From the NCBI GenBank assembly GCA_031002005.1, contig CM061921.1, positions 173,112,935 through 173,176,934 on the forward strand: 64,000 nt of DNA, written 5' to 3'. Below are positions 32,041-44,300 of the stretch, in pieces (positions within the stretch are counted from its first letter, which is position 1; the number at the start of each line of letters is the position of its first letter). Position numbers and translations under genes: made by a program. The notes beneath the pieces were generated by a model, which saw nothing but the letters and a program-made list of their open reading frames with translations, was not told the origin of the DNA and did not search any database. This DNA comes from Vandiemenella viatica (taxonomy: Eukaryota; Arthropoda; Insecta; Orthoptera; Morabidae).

Positions 32041-32259
32041 TAATAAGCTTTGTTCATCACCTGACACGGACAAATTTGGAACTGTGATTCTACAGCCACA
32101 TACCTTTCCAACACCAAGTTTTCTAATGGAGGATGTGAAGTGTTGCCATATGTCTGCAAAATGTTTATGACATTCGGGACCATCTCGTCGGAAAACCGCC
32201 TAAACCCCGCACGTGGGGGCCTGAGCAGTGCGTCGCGCCTCTGTGCGTTGAGTGACACT

Positions 32260-34780
32260 GGCGGGTATCTAAACAGGCCAGATCATCAACATAGCGTAAT
32301 ACTGTGAGCACACGTAAGAGGTGTGTCGTTTGATCGGTGACCTCTCTTATTGGCTCGTTGTTATCGCCAATCAGTTGGTATGATTACACTACTACCTGAC
32401 GCTTACAGAGACACGTATAGAGTAAAGAACGCAGACCATGAAAAAAAAAGGAAACAAGGAACCGGTGTGAAGAACAAAGTATGCTCTAAAGAAAGAATAG
32501 ACATCCCCCTCCTACATGTTTGCTGTTAATAGGTGGCCTCAATGTGACACGTTACAATCGAGCTAAACAACATTTTAATCTATTAATGTGTACGAGGTCA
32601 TTATCGCTGTGAAGGCTAAAGTGCATCGGTCCCCAAATAAGACATGTTAGCAATAAGCGGTATTGTTTTTAATTACGAGTATATCGTTGCTGGTTGAAGG
32701 TTAAGGGAATTCATGACATGGCGAAGCATGGCTACAGTCGCCTGTTAAACAATAGGTATCGAACTGTGGAGGAATACATTGCCACATCTGTTGCAAACCG
32801 CGACGTCGTGGTAGTTCCACCATCACCATGCAAAACAAGTATATGTAAACCTCTAGTGTCTTTAAACTAAGCGTTTCTTTGCACTTGGTTTTATAGTTCT
32901 TCTAACTATACACTTGTTTACTCTCATGTTGGTATATCCCGTGAGAACTGCATTGATGCGAGTCAATAACCATTTATGCAGGCAGGCCAACAATTTGTTC
33001 CCATTCAAATTTTTTCTTCGTTGGTAAATCGTAATTAGTCTCCCATTAGGGATGTCGATTTAAAACACATTTAACATAGTTTAAAAACTACCTGGCCATG
33101 ATGCTCTCCTTATTTAATTCATAAACAGCCCTGTATATATTCCCCAGATACGATATTTACGACGGCATATTAAACTGCATTTAATAATAGTCATACTGTT
33201 GTTATAATCACTTTTATTTCACATCATGATTTGTTTAATTCGTTATCAAGTGATCAACAACATTACCTTGTTCTATAGTTTCTAATGAGGCATAGTTTCT
33301 GCCTATCTATACAGCACAATGTCGCGAAGTACAAGTAAAAATATTATCATTTGCAAAAACATATCTACCAACAAATTAAAGCGCGTCAGTCTCAATGATT
33401 TACAGGAGTTATTGCTTTTTATATCAAAAAAAAATAATTAAAGTTCTCTTGGTCAAAAGGCATGGATCTGAAACTATATAATAATGGATCTGAAACTATA
33501 TAATATAGGCAACCGGATTAAAAATTTAATAGGCAAACTATTAATATCGTAAGTTCTGTTTTAATTACGCTAAGCAGTTTTTGAAAATTAATTTTACCTT
33601 CAAATAAAGCATTTTCCACGCAGTTTTAATTGTTCGTTATTTAGCCAAGTTCAAAGTAAAACTGAATGCCAATTTTCAAAACCGACCAATTTTTGCCTCG
33701 TATAAATTTATACTCTATTAAATGAAATGGAATTTTTATTTGGAGTAACTCATTAACATGTTTAGGATCAAAATGAGAGTTATTTGAACAATACGTTAGT
33801 TGAAAAATATACAGGCAAATAGAACATATTTTATTAAACTCGCGATTCTGAACATTCATGCCTATATGCCATATAGTATATGCCTACGAATGGATATTTT
33901 AATCATATAACATCTTATAGGAAATGGAAAAATAGTAAAAAATAATATGTTAAACGGCTCATACATACCAAAAACTATAAAAAATTTCAGGAATATAATT
34001 CTACAACAAATTACCTACGAAAATTGCTACTCATATTTGCAGAGACATAGTTTCTGGGGTATGTAGCGTACTGTTAGAAACAACAGAGAAAGAATTACCA
34101 ATTTTCATCAGTAAAAACAGATCCACATCAAATTGATGTGTTTCATTTATCATCTTAGCAGTCTCAACGATTTACAGGATTACTTTCTAATATCAAATGA
34201 AAATTGCGTGGTGAATTATACTGGACTGGCGTTCAAAATCCGAACCAATAAAACATTATCAAAAAAGCGAAATCAAAGAATAAGTTGCCTACTGGAAACA
34301 AAAATGATTTCTACGGGCTGTATTACGTTTACTTAGAAATATTTTATTTCAACTACTTTAATCATAGATTTTTCCCAGGCAAAGATAACTACAGCATAAT
34401 AAACTTAATATGTTCCATTAATGTGTGGTGGTCTATTGTTCATGAAAGAATGTAAACATGAGAACATAAATTATTGTTGTCATAATCATGATAATTGTTT
34501 TAAATTGAAATAATTCCTACAATTTTGTAAATAAAAGTCTCATCAAAATCTTTTTATCTGTCTATCCATCACACTATCTTAGAAAGATATAAGGTTAAGG
34601 CAGAAAAAATTTCAGTCATTCGTCGTGTACTATCCAACTTAAATATTGGTGGAGGAGAATGCATACAAATACAGTTACGAAATAACTGAAACTAAAGAAC
34701 CCTTATGACAGCCTGGTCATTTATTAACTTTTCGGTATTTTTTTAAAAAGAATTATAGGACTCGTGGACTTCCAGATCTT
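32260..34780. other. AT-rich spacer
   Basis: Long AT-rich region without recognised repeats or coding motifs. A short tandem duplication GGATCTGAAACTATATAATA occurs at about 33465-33505. Confidence 0.5.
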
Positions 34781-34789
34781 TGGAGCAGG

Positions 34790-34975
34790 AAGAAGCTTCT
34801 GGACGAGAATATGGAAGGAAATTGGTCATGGGTATTAGACGAAACCCCAGAAATTCGTTTGAAGTGTTTCCTGAAAAACATGAAAAACCGAAATCAGTAT
34901 TTTCGGATTGGGGGTCAAGGCCATGTTCTTCTCGACTACCATACTGGAACATAACCGCTCACTCAACGGTCTCGG
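34790..34975 (-). repeat. Old tRNA-derived SINE
   Basis: Heavily diverged minus-strand copy. The order of blocks is preserved: GGAAGGAAATTGGTCATGG, a GTTTCCTGAAAAACATGAAA stretch standing for the CCATGGAAAACC part, and the GGATTGGGG B-box region. Confidence 0.5.
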
Positions 34976-35581
34976 TCTCTGCTCACAGGAGATGCTAATT
35001 ATAATATAGTAATCAGGTAGACAGTTAATTTTAAGATAGATACCAATAACATTTCTGCTGGTAGATGTATTAGGATATTCTGGATAATGTTTACGTTACT
35101 TACAGATCAGCTGTTTATAAATAAAACAAAAGTTGCTGCTAGTTTAAAAGTTTATGTTACCTACTGAACAAGAGTGTTACAGTGCGGTTGGCATCAGCCT
35201 CACAGTAACGAATGTAATCGATGTAGTGCAACCCAACACCGCAGACGAAACTGCGACCACCGTGTAGGATGTGGGAAGATCTGTTCGTTTGTTACACTTG
35301 AGTCAGTTTTTCCCATCAAGTCACTGAATACCCATGGGTATGTAGAATTCAAGCTGCAGTGTGTGAAGGAACACATTTGGGGAGACGCGCGGCTGCGCTC
35401 TGGTTAAACCACAGTCTCGGGTTGCACACTTATTGACAAGCAAGCTCAGTAGAGAGTAGTATTACACCATCATCGGCTTACAACCCGTTCCAAAGTGGTC
35501 ATCAGTAAGAACCAGCTCGCTGTCTTAGTTCTCTTAAATTATTTTGATGTCAGCTGTTCCTGTAATGTAGATGCGTTATTT

Positions 35582-35583
<2 letters not shown>
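34976..35583. other. Spacer without recognised gene
   Basis: Contains a short Cys/His-rich open stretch at 35174-35407 (NRCSATQHRRRNCDHRVGCG). The spacing does not fit a known zinc finger, so it is not called as a gene. Confidence 0.4.

Positions 35584-35664
<81 letters not shown>
35584..35664. repeat. (TA)n microsatellite
   Basis: About 40 uninterrupted TA units. Confidence 0.97.
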
Positions 35665-35667
<3 letters not shown>

Positions 35668-36635
35668 GAATTATTATTGGTTCCCTTCTACCTCGTCACA
35701 CAAACAAAGTATTATATATAATTTATATTCTCATTGCATTCTTTGGTACTAATGCAATGCATTATTGTATCCAAAAGATAAATTTGTTTATTCAATAAAG
35801 GATGATCGTTCAACCTGGAGAAGACTGCTCAATTTCTACCTGAACTATGAGGCAACATCATTTAATTATTTAACTAGCTGGAGATGATTGCTGATGTATG
35901 TGTTCATATGAAACAAAACTAGACACTAGAAAGATTAATCTCCGATATTAAACTTGTTGATAAAGCCGTAGTTGCACAGTTTCATTTAAATTCGTAAATT
36001 CAAATTCACCAAAAGTTTGTTAAGTATTTGTTAAATTACAAATATCAGATTTCATTATAGTTTATACAGCTAAATCTATATCACAAAAAAGAAATAAATA
36101 CTCACACTCAATGTTTGTAAATTGGTATTTTACCTGTCTGGCATGTACGCAAATGTATGGCACAAACATCATGCCGATAGAGACCTTATCCATTTACATA
36201 CTGAAACGGGCAATTTTCTCTTTCGCTGCGATATGTATGTTTTACCCACAACAGTGTATGTAATGTGTACTAGACATAGGAGAAACCTTGAAGTCGTAGT
36301 TCATCAAGCAGTGCATTAAAACCTTCTCAAAGGCCCTTTTCGTCCGCTTAATTCTGCATTTGAGCCCTAATCGTAATCAATATCGTATAAAGAGTAAATA
36401 GTGCTTTAAAAAATTTATTGTTGGACCTCTGACAGTAGTGTTTGGAGGTAAGAACGACAAAAACTGAAAACAATATTAAACAGAAGTCATTATCCTCTCT
36501 CTTTCTCTGGTGAGAATAATACCCAAAAGCTTTTATTATTTACATGTGACAGTGGTGAGATTTCCCACCTGTTGTAAATGGTTGATAACTCCCGCTACCA
36601 CTGACATTCGTCAGAAAGCGGGTTACCAATACCGC
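35665..36635. other. AT-rich spacer
   Basis: No recognised features on either strand. Confidence 0.5.
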
Positions 36636-36784
36636 TCCGATCATCAAGATTTCGGCTTTCCATTTTTGTTGACATTACTCAACCCCAGAATGTTTCCTTC
36701 AAATCTCATTGGCCGAATTCCACCGCAGTATATTCCTGCCTTCCCTTGCCTCTCCAAGCTGTAATGACTTCCACGTCAACGAGC
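36636..36784 (+). repeat. Old tRNA-derived SINE, 3' two-thirds
   Basis: Recognised by ATCATCAAGATTTCGGCTTT, ATGTTTCCTTCAAA, GGCCGAATTCC and the tail block TAATGACTTCCACGTCAACG. The tail block corresponds to the end of the younger copy at 58402. Confidence 0.65.
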
Positions 36785-39350
36785 CAAAATGATTTAATCA
36801 AGATAAAGTTATAACTATTGATTTTTAAATTCATTAAACCAATCGCAAATTACGTCAAATATACGATTTTCGCTTACTTGCATAGTGTAGCTTTCATATT
36901 GTGAGACTATGCTGTTAAGTATTTCAGTATAATATCAGAATTGTGAGGGTCTAGTTCCAGTATAGTACTCAGGTTCTACGGTTTTTGCAATTTAGAACTT
37001 TCATTTTTATTTTTGGCTGTCCGGGTGACACCGCTTCATATTTCTTGTAGCCGACGTTTCGACCATATTTCTGTGGTCTTCTTCCAGGGCAGAACTGTCA
37101 AATACAACGCGCTTCACACGGACAGCCAAGAATCAACTGACTCTGGCCGCGGAAGCCTACGATTACATTAGATCTTTTTTTTTATTTGTGTGTTAACGTT
37201 GCTTCCAGTTCATAGTGAAAATTACAAATTGTTACTTAAATTCGGGACCAGTGTTTTAACGTTTTTGTCCAGCTGTTAAAGAAACTGTAAGATAATGTCT
37301 GTGCAGCTCAAAACCTTAGATATAAAATTACGGAATTTTTATATGTAACAGTATAATATTAATAATTTCTCATTTCATTGTATAAAGCCGTAAATGAGTC
37401 GATTTTGTGAAACCACTAACAGCAACAAAAATCATGTGTTGGACAGACTGCAATATGAACACTACACCTCAAGACTTAGTCGATGTGCGCCTTTCTATTG
37501 ATTGGTATTAACACTACACGTTTTGCTATGTAAACTAGTTTTATTTACTAAATTAACATTTCATTTTTACAAAAATCTTATTGTACACATTCTTCCATTT
37601 TGATTATAAAATACATCATCTGTTTACTTAAATTTAAGTTTTACAAAAATGGGTGTATCTTTAATTTTTCTCGATTTTGTATGGATATGGTTCCAACATA
37701 CGTATGACTAAACTGCTTATCACGGAAATTACTATAGACTTATTCACTAAAAAAATGCATCATATACAAAGCAATAGCATAAAACACTACAATTTTTAAG
37801 AATAGAGACACTATTTTTTTTTAAGAAGATTTAGTATTAACATGTTAGTCTTTATCAAACGAAATTCTTTTCGTTGGCACAATAAAATGAGGTACTACGT
37901 GTAATAAACGTATAAGTAGCATAAATTACTTAAAAATTCAGTGATAATGTGGAGTTACTGGTATCACTTAAAAGAAGGCTGAAATACATCACATTGAGAA
38001 TGTAAGACTTCCAATGAAATTTCCTGCATGTGTAACAAATATTACTTGGGTGCTATATTCGCAAAAAGAAATAAAAAGCTATAACTGGCCAAAAATAATT
38101 ATAAGTAAGTAGTATCTCAGTATGATGATAAATTCTATTTCCTACATCTCTTAGGCAAATGTTAATGTAGCAGTATGTGTTAAAATATCTGCTTCAGCAT
38201 AGATAATAAAATAAACGTTGTGGATCAAATGAGCGAGATAAGTAACCTTGAAAGTCACACGCAAGGCATAATGGAACTGATGCTTCGCCGTATTACCGGT
38301 GGGAAACAGACTCAAATTGAACATATTTCAAAACCCTATTACTAAATTTAGATGATTGTTAAAATTCTACTTAAGAGCAGAAGTAACCTGAATGCCCTGT
38401 GATGCATTGCGTTTAGTAAGCAGAGACGGTAGTTTCGATTACCTGCTCCGTGTGAACACGCTGACCCGGTCGCGTCTGCAGGTGTACATTTCACCCTTCA
38501 GCTCTGATTAGCTATCGGTCCCCCCCTCACATGCAAACAAGGTAATCGCCTGGATCATCACAGGTTTCCCATTACTGGCGGCAGCCAATAGCGCCACTGT
38601 TGATTGCCTAAGCTCCTGTCACTATCGTCACATCATCACATCATAGATAAAGTCATTCATTCTGCCTTGAACAATATCCAATGCAGGCAGCAAACACGTT
38701 TCCTGTTCTGTCACCTTCCAATAGGCAACTTACGAGGGCAGTTCAGTTGTTTTAAAAGTTGTAAAAGTAAAGTCTTCATTATTTCACTGTATTAACCAGG
38801 TAAATTTTAATTGACGGATATCTTAAGGTTATGGAACGAAATTTTTTTTAAAAAATCTTTTTCCCGTTTGACAGAGGGTAGTAATGGTTTTATGGCTGAG
38901 ACACAACTAATAGCCCATTCCAGGAATCTTTTAGTATGAAACGAGCGAAATATGAAATATTTCATGATGTTATTCTTAAATGTGTTAATCTTTTAAAAGT
39001 AATGATTATTTAAGCAGTGAACAAAACGTGGAAAGCGGAAAGTTTGTGCATACTCATGATGAATGAAAGTACTAAGTTTTTATGTTATATTTTTTTCTAC
39101 ACGGATACATCTTTAAATTCCATATTGGAAACATTTCAGAATATTTGATCTTAACAAGATCGGGGATAAATTTCGGCAATTCAACTCCAAATTTGTAGTC
39201 TGCATCTAAAATCACATTATACCGTCCGATAAAGAATGGGTCAAAAAATTCTCACTGTCTGTCAATTTTGCATAACATTAGTGTCGTGTCGCCTGGTTGT
39301 TATTAAGTTGTATTGCGTTGAAGTTGAAAATAAAATCCTCAAAATCTAAA
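36785..39350. other. AT-rich spacer with one small inverted repeat
   Basis: A small structure at about 37012-37132 begins TTGGCTGTCCGGGTGACA and ends TCACACGGACAGCCAA, its near reverse complement. No other repeat or gene was recognised. CCAAT-like and GC-richer sequence at 38450-38620 stands out from the background, but nothing links it to a transcript. Confidence 0.4.
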
Positions 39351-39366
39351 CAAATTATATATTTGT

Positions 39367-39651
39367 GTGCAGGATGAGATAGATAATGTAACAAACATAT
39401 TAACTACTCGGTGCCCTACGTGTCCTGTCCTGCGAGGAACGGGACAAGACAGGGTGTCTGTTACGGTGCACTGTGGTGGTGTTCATTATAACGTGACCCG
39501 GGGAAAACTTCACACGGATAATAATCATTGGGAAACTGAAAAATGGACGAAGTGTGACAAGCATAGCCCTATGAGTTTGGTTTGCAGAGCATGGATCGCT
39601 GTTCGTGGTAATCACACACCATTTCAAATACCTCTTTGTAATGTCTAGAGT
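39367..39651 (+). CDS. Possible terminal exon of an unrecognised gene
   Basis: An open stretch of about 93 codons follows TTTGTGTGCAG at about 39361-39371, which fits a splice acceptor. It contains TRCPTCPVLRGTGQDRVSVT and CRAWIAVRGNHTPFQIPLCN, six cysteines and two N-glycosylation-type sites, suggesting a secreted or extracellular domain. It ends in a stop at about 39646-39648. AATAAA is at 40002-40007, a plausible poly(A) signal 350 bp later. GC content exceeds the flanks. I do not recognise the family, no upstream exon is found in this window, and an opposite-strand frame is also open, so chance is possible. Confidence 0.3.
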
Positions 39652-40001
39652 ACCATGATGGGATTCAGTGACTTTAGTGTAACTTATTGTCTCTCTACGA
39701 AAATGTCATTTCTGTTCGTCTCATAGCGTATTTCTTTCTATTGCCTACTGTACGATATTGTAGCAGTTATTTCTATGTATGATTCAAGTTTTATCGAGCT
39801 ATGTTGCTAGGCAATGACACAGTATGTGAACATTACTTTCGTCCTTCACCTTTGCACACCAATGTTGGTATAGTGTACGGTTCGAGATAGTCTCCTACAT
39901 GCAATCCAGTGAAGCCAATGAAACAGCAGCGGATGACGATTAAAAATTTTAAGCACATGGAAATTAAGTAAATGTAAAGGAAAGACTATAGCTCATTTCC
40001 G

Positions 40002-40007
40002 AATAAA
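40002..40007 (+). promoter_or_regulatory. Candidate polyadenylation signal
   Basis: AATAAA downstream of the possible terminal exon at 39367-39651. Such hexamers are common in AT-rich DNA, so the link is weak. Confidence 0.2.
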
Positions 40008-40089
40008 GTATTAGCCATGTTATACTAATTAAGTAAATGCGTATATCATTTACGGCCAGGATATCCTCGAAGCATGCGGCCACCTAGTG

Positions 40090-41821
40090 ACAGAATTTTC
40101 GATTGCGCCGCACAATAAAGGAAGGGAATGATCCTCTGTGGCATACACGTGAAGTTAAAAAGTTACATAAGCAGCAAAGGAGGATACATGCACGCTCAAG
40201 GACTAGATACCGTAGTGATTTAGAAAAGTTAGATGAGATAAGATGACGTGTTAAAAATGCGATGCATGAGGCCTCTAATGACTTCCGTTGCAATTCACTT
40301 TCCAAGAACGTCACCCACAACCGGAAGATATTTTGGTCCTACGTTAAATAATTCGGTTGTAACAATAACAATAACAATAACAAGACTGTTGAGAAGTAGA
40401 CGACAGGCGAGATAAGGCTATCGTACTAAACGCCGAACTTAAAAATTCATTCACGGATGGAAATATGAAAAACACGCCAATTTTTCCACATCGTGTGGAA
40501 TTGGAAACGTATTCGATTCAAATTGATGGTGTGGGTATCGTAAAGCAATTAAAACTCTTGAAGTGGGGGAGAGAGCCAGGTCCCCATGGTACACCAGTAC
40601 GAGTATTTTCAGAGTACGTGGAGTAAATGGGCCATTTTTATCTGACATATTCTGTAAATCTTTAAAAGAGAAAAAATTACCTTCCCATTGAAAAATTGAC
40701 AAAATAAATTCTGTTTTCAAGAAAGGAGATCGAAGGGATCCTTGGAATTATCGATCCATAAAGTTACCATCTGTTTGTAGTAGAATTCTGGAGCATTTTA
40801 TATGTTCTAACATTATGAAGTTTCTAGATGAAAACGAATTACTTGTAAGGAACCAACACCGATTTCAGAAGAACAGATCTTGTGAAACACAGTTGGCCCT
40901 CTTTTCTCATGATGTAATGAATGTTATTGATGATGGTTCACAAGTTGAGGCAATTTTCTTCGACTTTCGGAAAGCTTTTGAATCCGTACCAAACAACCGA
41001 CTTTTAGCAAAAATTCGATCAGATTTGTGAATGGTTGGGAGTTTTTCTAACTGGTCGGTCACAGTATGTCGTTGTTGACGGGGAAGCCTCTTCTAACCTA
41101 AATGTTACTTCAGGCGTACCTAAGGGCAACATAATATGACCACTTCTTTTCTTAATTTTTATAAACAATGTCGATGACAACGTCAATAACAGGAAGCGAT
41201 TGTTTGCTGATGATGCAGTTACCTATAGGAAAGTAAGGTGCTCTGACGATTGTTTAGAAATTCAGCGCGATCGGGATGTTATTTCGGAATAGTGTAAATT
41301 GCAACTTACACTAAGCTGCAAATAGTGTAAAGCAATGCGAATAAATAACAAAAAGAATCCGTTTTTTCACGAGTACACAGTGAGCAGCTCAGTTGTTAAC
41401 ACGATTGATTCTATGAAGTATTTAGGGGTAACAGTACAAAACAACATTAAATGGGATCAGTTCATAACTTCCATTGTGGGTAATACTAATACTAAATTAA
41501 GATTCATAGGTCGTATTCTGAAAAATTGCAGCGCTCTTACTAAGGAGATAGCTTATAATTCTCTCGTGCATCTACACCTGTATTACTGTTGTGGAGTTTG
41601 GGATCCTTATCGCAAGTGGTGATTGACGAGTTAGAAAAAATACAGAGGAGAGCCGCTCGATTTGTAACTGCTTGCTACATCCCTTACGAATGCGTCACAG
41701 AATTGACACATAGATTTGGCTGAGGAGACAGACGACGTCGGTTTTGTCTGAACTTGCAGGCGAATATGCGAAATTCTTCTTTCATTTACGAGTGCAATGA
41801 AATACTTCGTCCACAAACCTA
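40090..41821 (+). pseudogene. CR1-like reverse transcriptase, heavily broken
   Basis: Recognisable pieces in changing frames include LVRNQHRFQKNRSCETQLAL and AIFFDFRKAFESVPNNRLLA (RT motif A with catalytic Asp) at 40815-41030. VTSGVPKGNIIWPLLFLIF follows, then KRLFADDAVTYRK with FADD at 41203-41214. MKYLGVTVQNNIKW and EIAYNSLVHLHLYY lie at 41335-41622. At least four frameshifts or stops are needed to follow it. The sense continues after the Tc1-like element at 43227 with GSNDRRNGIGEIRC. Confidence 0.8.
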
Positions 41822-43224
41822 CACTCCTGGAAATTGAAATAAGAACACATTGACGCCGGTGTGTAAGACCCACCATACTTGCTCCGGACACTAATTATCA
41901 AACCCACGGCACAGCGGACACACCAAGAACAGCAGTGTTGGCCGTCGAAGGGCGCTAGCTGCGCAGCGGTTGGTCACCGCCGCAGTCAGTGTCAGCCAGT
42001 TTGCCGTGGCATACGGAGCTCCATCTCAGTCTTTAACACTGGTAGCATGCCGCGACAGCGTGTACGTGAACCGTATGTGCAGTTGTAGGACTTTGAGCGA
42101 GGGCGTATAGTGGGCATGCGGGAGGCCGGGTGGACGTACCACCGAATTGCTCAACATGTGGGGCGCGAGGTCTCCACAGTACATCGATGTTGTCGCCAGT
42201 GGTCGGCGGAAGGTGCACGTCCCCGTCGACCTGGGCCCGGACAGCAGCGACGCACGGACGCACGCCAAGACCGTCGCATCCTACGCAGTGCCGTAGGGGA
42301 CCGCACCGCCACTTCCCGGCAAATTAGAGACACTGTTGCTCCTGGGGTATCAGAGAGGACCATTCGCAACCGTCTCCATGAAGCTGGGCTACGGTCCCGC
42401 GCACCGTTAGGTCGTCTTCCGCTCACGCCCCAACATCGTGAAGCCCGCCTCCAGTGGTGTCGCGACAGGCGTGTATGGAGGGACGAATGGTGACGTGTCG
42501 TCTTCAGTGATGAGAGTCGCTTCTGCCTTGGTGCCAATGATGGTCGTATGCGTGTTTGGCGCCGTGCAGGTGAGCGCCACAATCAGTACTGCATACGACC
42601 GAGGCACACAGGGCCAACACCCGGCATCATGGTGTGGGGAGCGATCTCCTACACAGGCCGTACACCTCTGGTGATCGTCGAGGGGACACTGAACAGTGCA
42701 CGGTACATTCAAACCGTCATCGAACCCATCGTTCTACCATTCCTAGACCGGCAAGGGAACATGCTGTTCCAACAGGACAATGCACGTCCACATGTATCCC
42801 GTGCCACCCAACGTGCTCTAGAAGGTGTAAGTCAACTACCCTGGCCAGCGAGATCTCCGGATCTGTCCCCCATTGAGCATGTTTGGGACTGGATGAAACG
42901 TCGTCTCACGCGGTCTGCACGTCCAGCACGAACGCTGGTCCAGCTGAGGCGCCTGGTGGAAATGGCATGGCATGCCGTTCCACAGGACTACATCAAGCAC
43001 CTCTACGATCGTCTCCATGGGAGAATTGCAGCCTGCATTGCTGCGAAAGGAGGATATACACGGTACTAGTGCCGACATTGTGAATGCTCTGTTGCCTGTG
43101 TCTATGAGCCTATGGTTCTGTCTGTGTGATCATGTGTTGTATCTGACCCCAGGAATGTGTATATAAAGTTTCCCATTCCTGGGACAATGAATTCACGGTG
43201 ATCTTATTTCAATTTCCAGGAGTC
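41822..43224 (+). mobile_element. Tc1-like DNA transposon, 1403 bp, both ends present
   Basis: Flanked by TA at 41820-41821 and 43225-43226. The terminal inverted repeat begins ACTCCTGGAAATTGAAATAA one base in from each edge, with the outermost base differing (C left, G right on outward reading). It inserted into the CR1-like LINE. One transposase gene occupies most of it. AATTTCC-type ends and 1.4-kb length fit a compact Tc1 family. Confidence 0.93.
42047..43069 (+). pseudogene. Tc1-like transposase, full length but for two stop codons
   Basis: From ATG 42047 to the TAG at 43067-43069 there are 341 codons in one frame, with only two in-frame stops: TAG at 42086-42088 and TGA at 42491-42493. 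The N-terminus has paired helix-turn-helix segments (DFERGRIVGMREAGWTYHRI and QIRDTVAPGVSERTIRNRLH). The catalytic residues are Asp in VVFSDESRF (42509-42511), Asp in LFQQDNARPHV (42776-42778) and Glu in SPDLSPIEHVWDW (42875-42877). I count 32 residues between the second Asp and Glu, not the 34 of classic Tc1. TGA could derive from TGG by one change. No frameshift is present, so decay is recent. Confidence 0.88.
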
Positions 43225-43420
43225 TATTTAGGTAGTAATGATAGGAGAAATGGGATTGGAGAAATAAGATGCCGTACTGATGCTTATATGTATCCTTTCT
43301 TTCTTGGAGCTATTCAAGATTGGAATGCCCCAAGTTAATATTGGTGTAAAGCACCCTCTGCCAACCACTATACTTTTGAATTGCAGAATATAATTGTAGA
43401 TATAGACATTCGCCTCTTAT

Positions 43421-43987
43421 CGTGGCTACCCCTAAACAAAGGTAAACTTACCGGTGCTAGGTAACCTATAGTTTATCCTTGAATCTGAAGCATTTTGTCG
43501 TACTTTACATTAAATGACAAGCTGTTCCATAGGTGAATGCGGAGTTAGTTTCCTTTACAAATTCCAGCTTATACCTGGATCCGGGAACCTTTCGATCTCC
43601 ACTTACACGCCTTAACCAATCAATAACTAGTCCGCTCGCCTTGATATAATAACGAACAAGCACTAAATTATTTACAAAACTCAAAATAGTTTCGACAAAT
43701 TTTGAAAGAATATTGTTTCCAGAGGTAAATTAGAATAAATTATACTGACAAACTAAATTATTCTCGCAGCTAATGGAATTCGGTACCTATGTTTATTCAG
43801 AATGGTTTTGAAATGAATGATAGTGATACCAAATCCTAAATTCTGATATGATTAAAAAATCCTTAAGAACAAGCATAAACACCACTTTGGAGATACTTAA
43901 AAGTATTCCATCGAGTTGCTATTAATTATCACTTAGCGCAAAACTAATTAAGCCTCCTGAATTGTGTCAGACACCTAGGACACTCAC

Positions 43988-43989
<2 letters not shown>
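43421..43989. other. Spacer, possible old tRNA-like remnant
   Basis: At about 43565-43645 the minus strand reads GGTTAAGGCGTGTAAGTGG then GGTTCCCGGATCC, resembling A- and B-box sequences of a tRNA-derived head. It is too diverged to assign. The rest is AT-rich without features. Confidence 0.3.

Positions 43990-44020
<31 letters not shown>
43990..44020. repeat. Poly(T) run, 31 bp
   Basis: Homopolymer that could be the tail of a minus-strand retroposed sequence, but no body is recognised to its right. Confidence 0.9.
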
Positions 44021-44021
<1 letters not shown>

Positions 44022-44177
44022 TAAGTTGCTATATATGTCGTATTCTAATTTTATCTCGGTTCTTGTCCTAAACATCATCCTACATCATAATCTGGCTGAT
44101 TACAGAAAAGGCGTTCTTACTGATTCAATTAACTTTTCACATTGTGAGTGTGGTGTCCTTGGACCTCAAGAAAATCA

Positions 44178-44300
44178 TTCCCGTCAGATCATCCACATTT
44201 TGGTTTTCAATAGTTTCGCGATATTACTCCAAGTGAATGGCAAAATTTTTTCACGTTCTTTGTCCTGATCCCACTCCTGGCTCTAATTACCGCGACGCCT
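44178..44300 (+). repeat. Old tRNA-derived SINE, 3' part
   Basis: Recognised by CCCGTCAGATCATCCACATT, TTTTGGTTTTCAATAGTTTC, ACTCCAAGTGAATGGC and CTCTAATTACCGCGACGCC, matching the SINE middle and tail in order. Confidence 0.6.

Larger units (their letters stand above)
40090..43420 (+). mobile_element. CR1-like LINE interrupted by a Tc1-like transposon
   Basis: LINE sequence covers about 40090-41821 and resumes at 43227-43420. It starts in the endonuclease-RT linker (KLHKQQRRIHARSRTRYRSD) and ends in the 3' region (EIRCRTDAYMYPFF). It is related to the copy at 3815-5198 but more decayed. A short (AAC)n-like run, AACAATAACAATAACAATAA, interrupts it near 40362. Confidence 0.8.

Noticed and set aside
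35495..35798. Tyr/Ile repeat protein
   Set aside because: Translation of a (TA)n microsatellite.
38440..38620. CCAAT-containing GC-richer patch as a promoter
   Set aside because: No downstream gene or transcript evidence; one CCAAT motif is not enough. The same holds for 62990-63180 and 32330-32400.
42033..42712. Several minus-strand open frames over the Tc1-like transposase
   Set aside because: High GC and codon shadowing of the transposase explain them.
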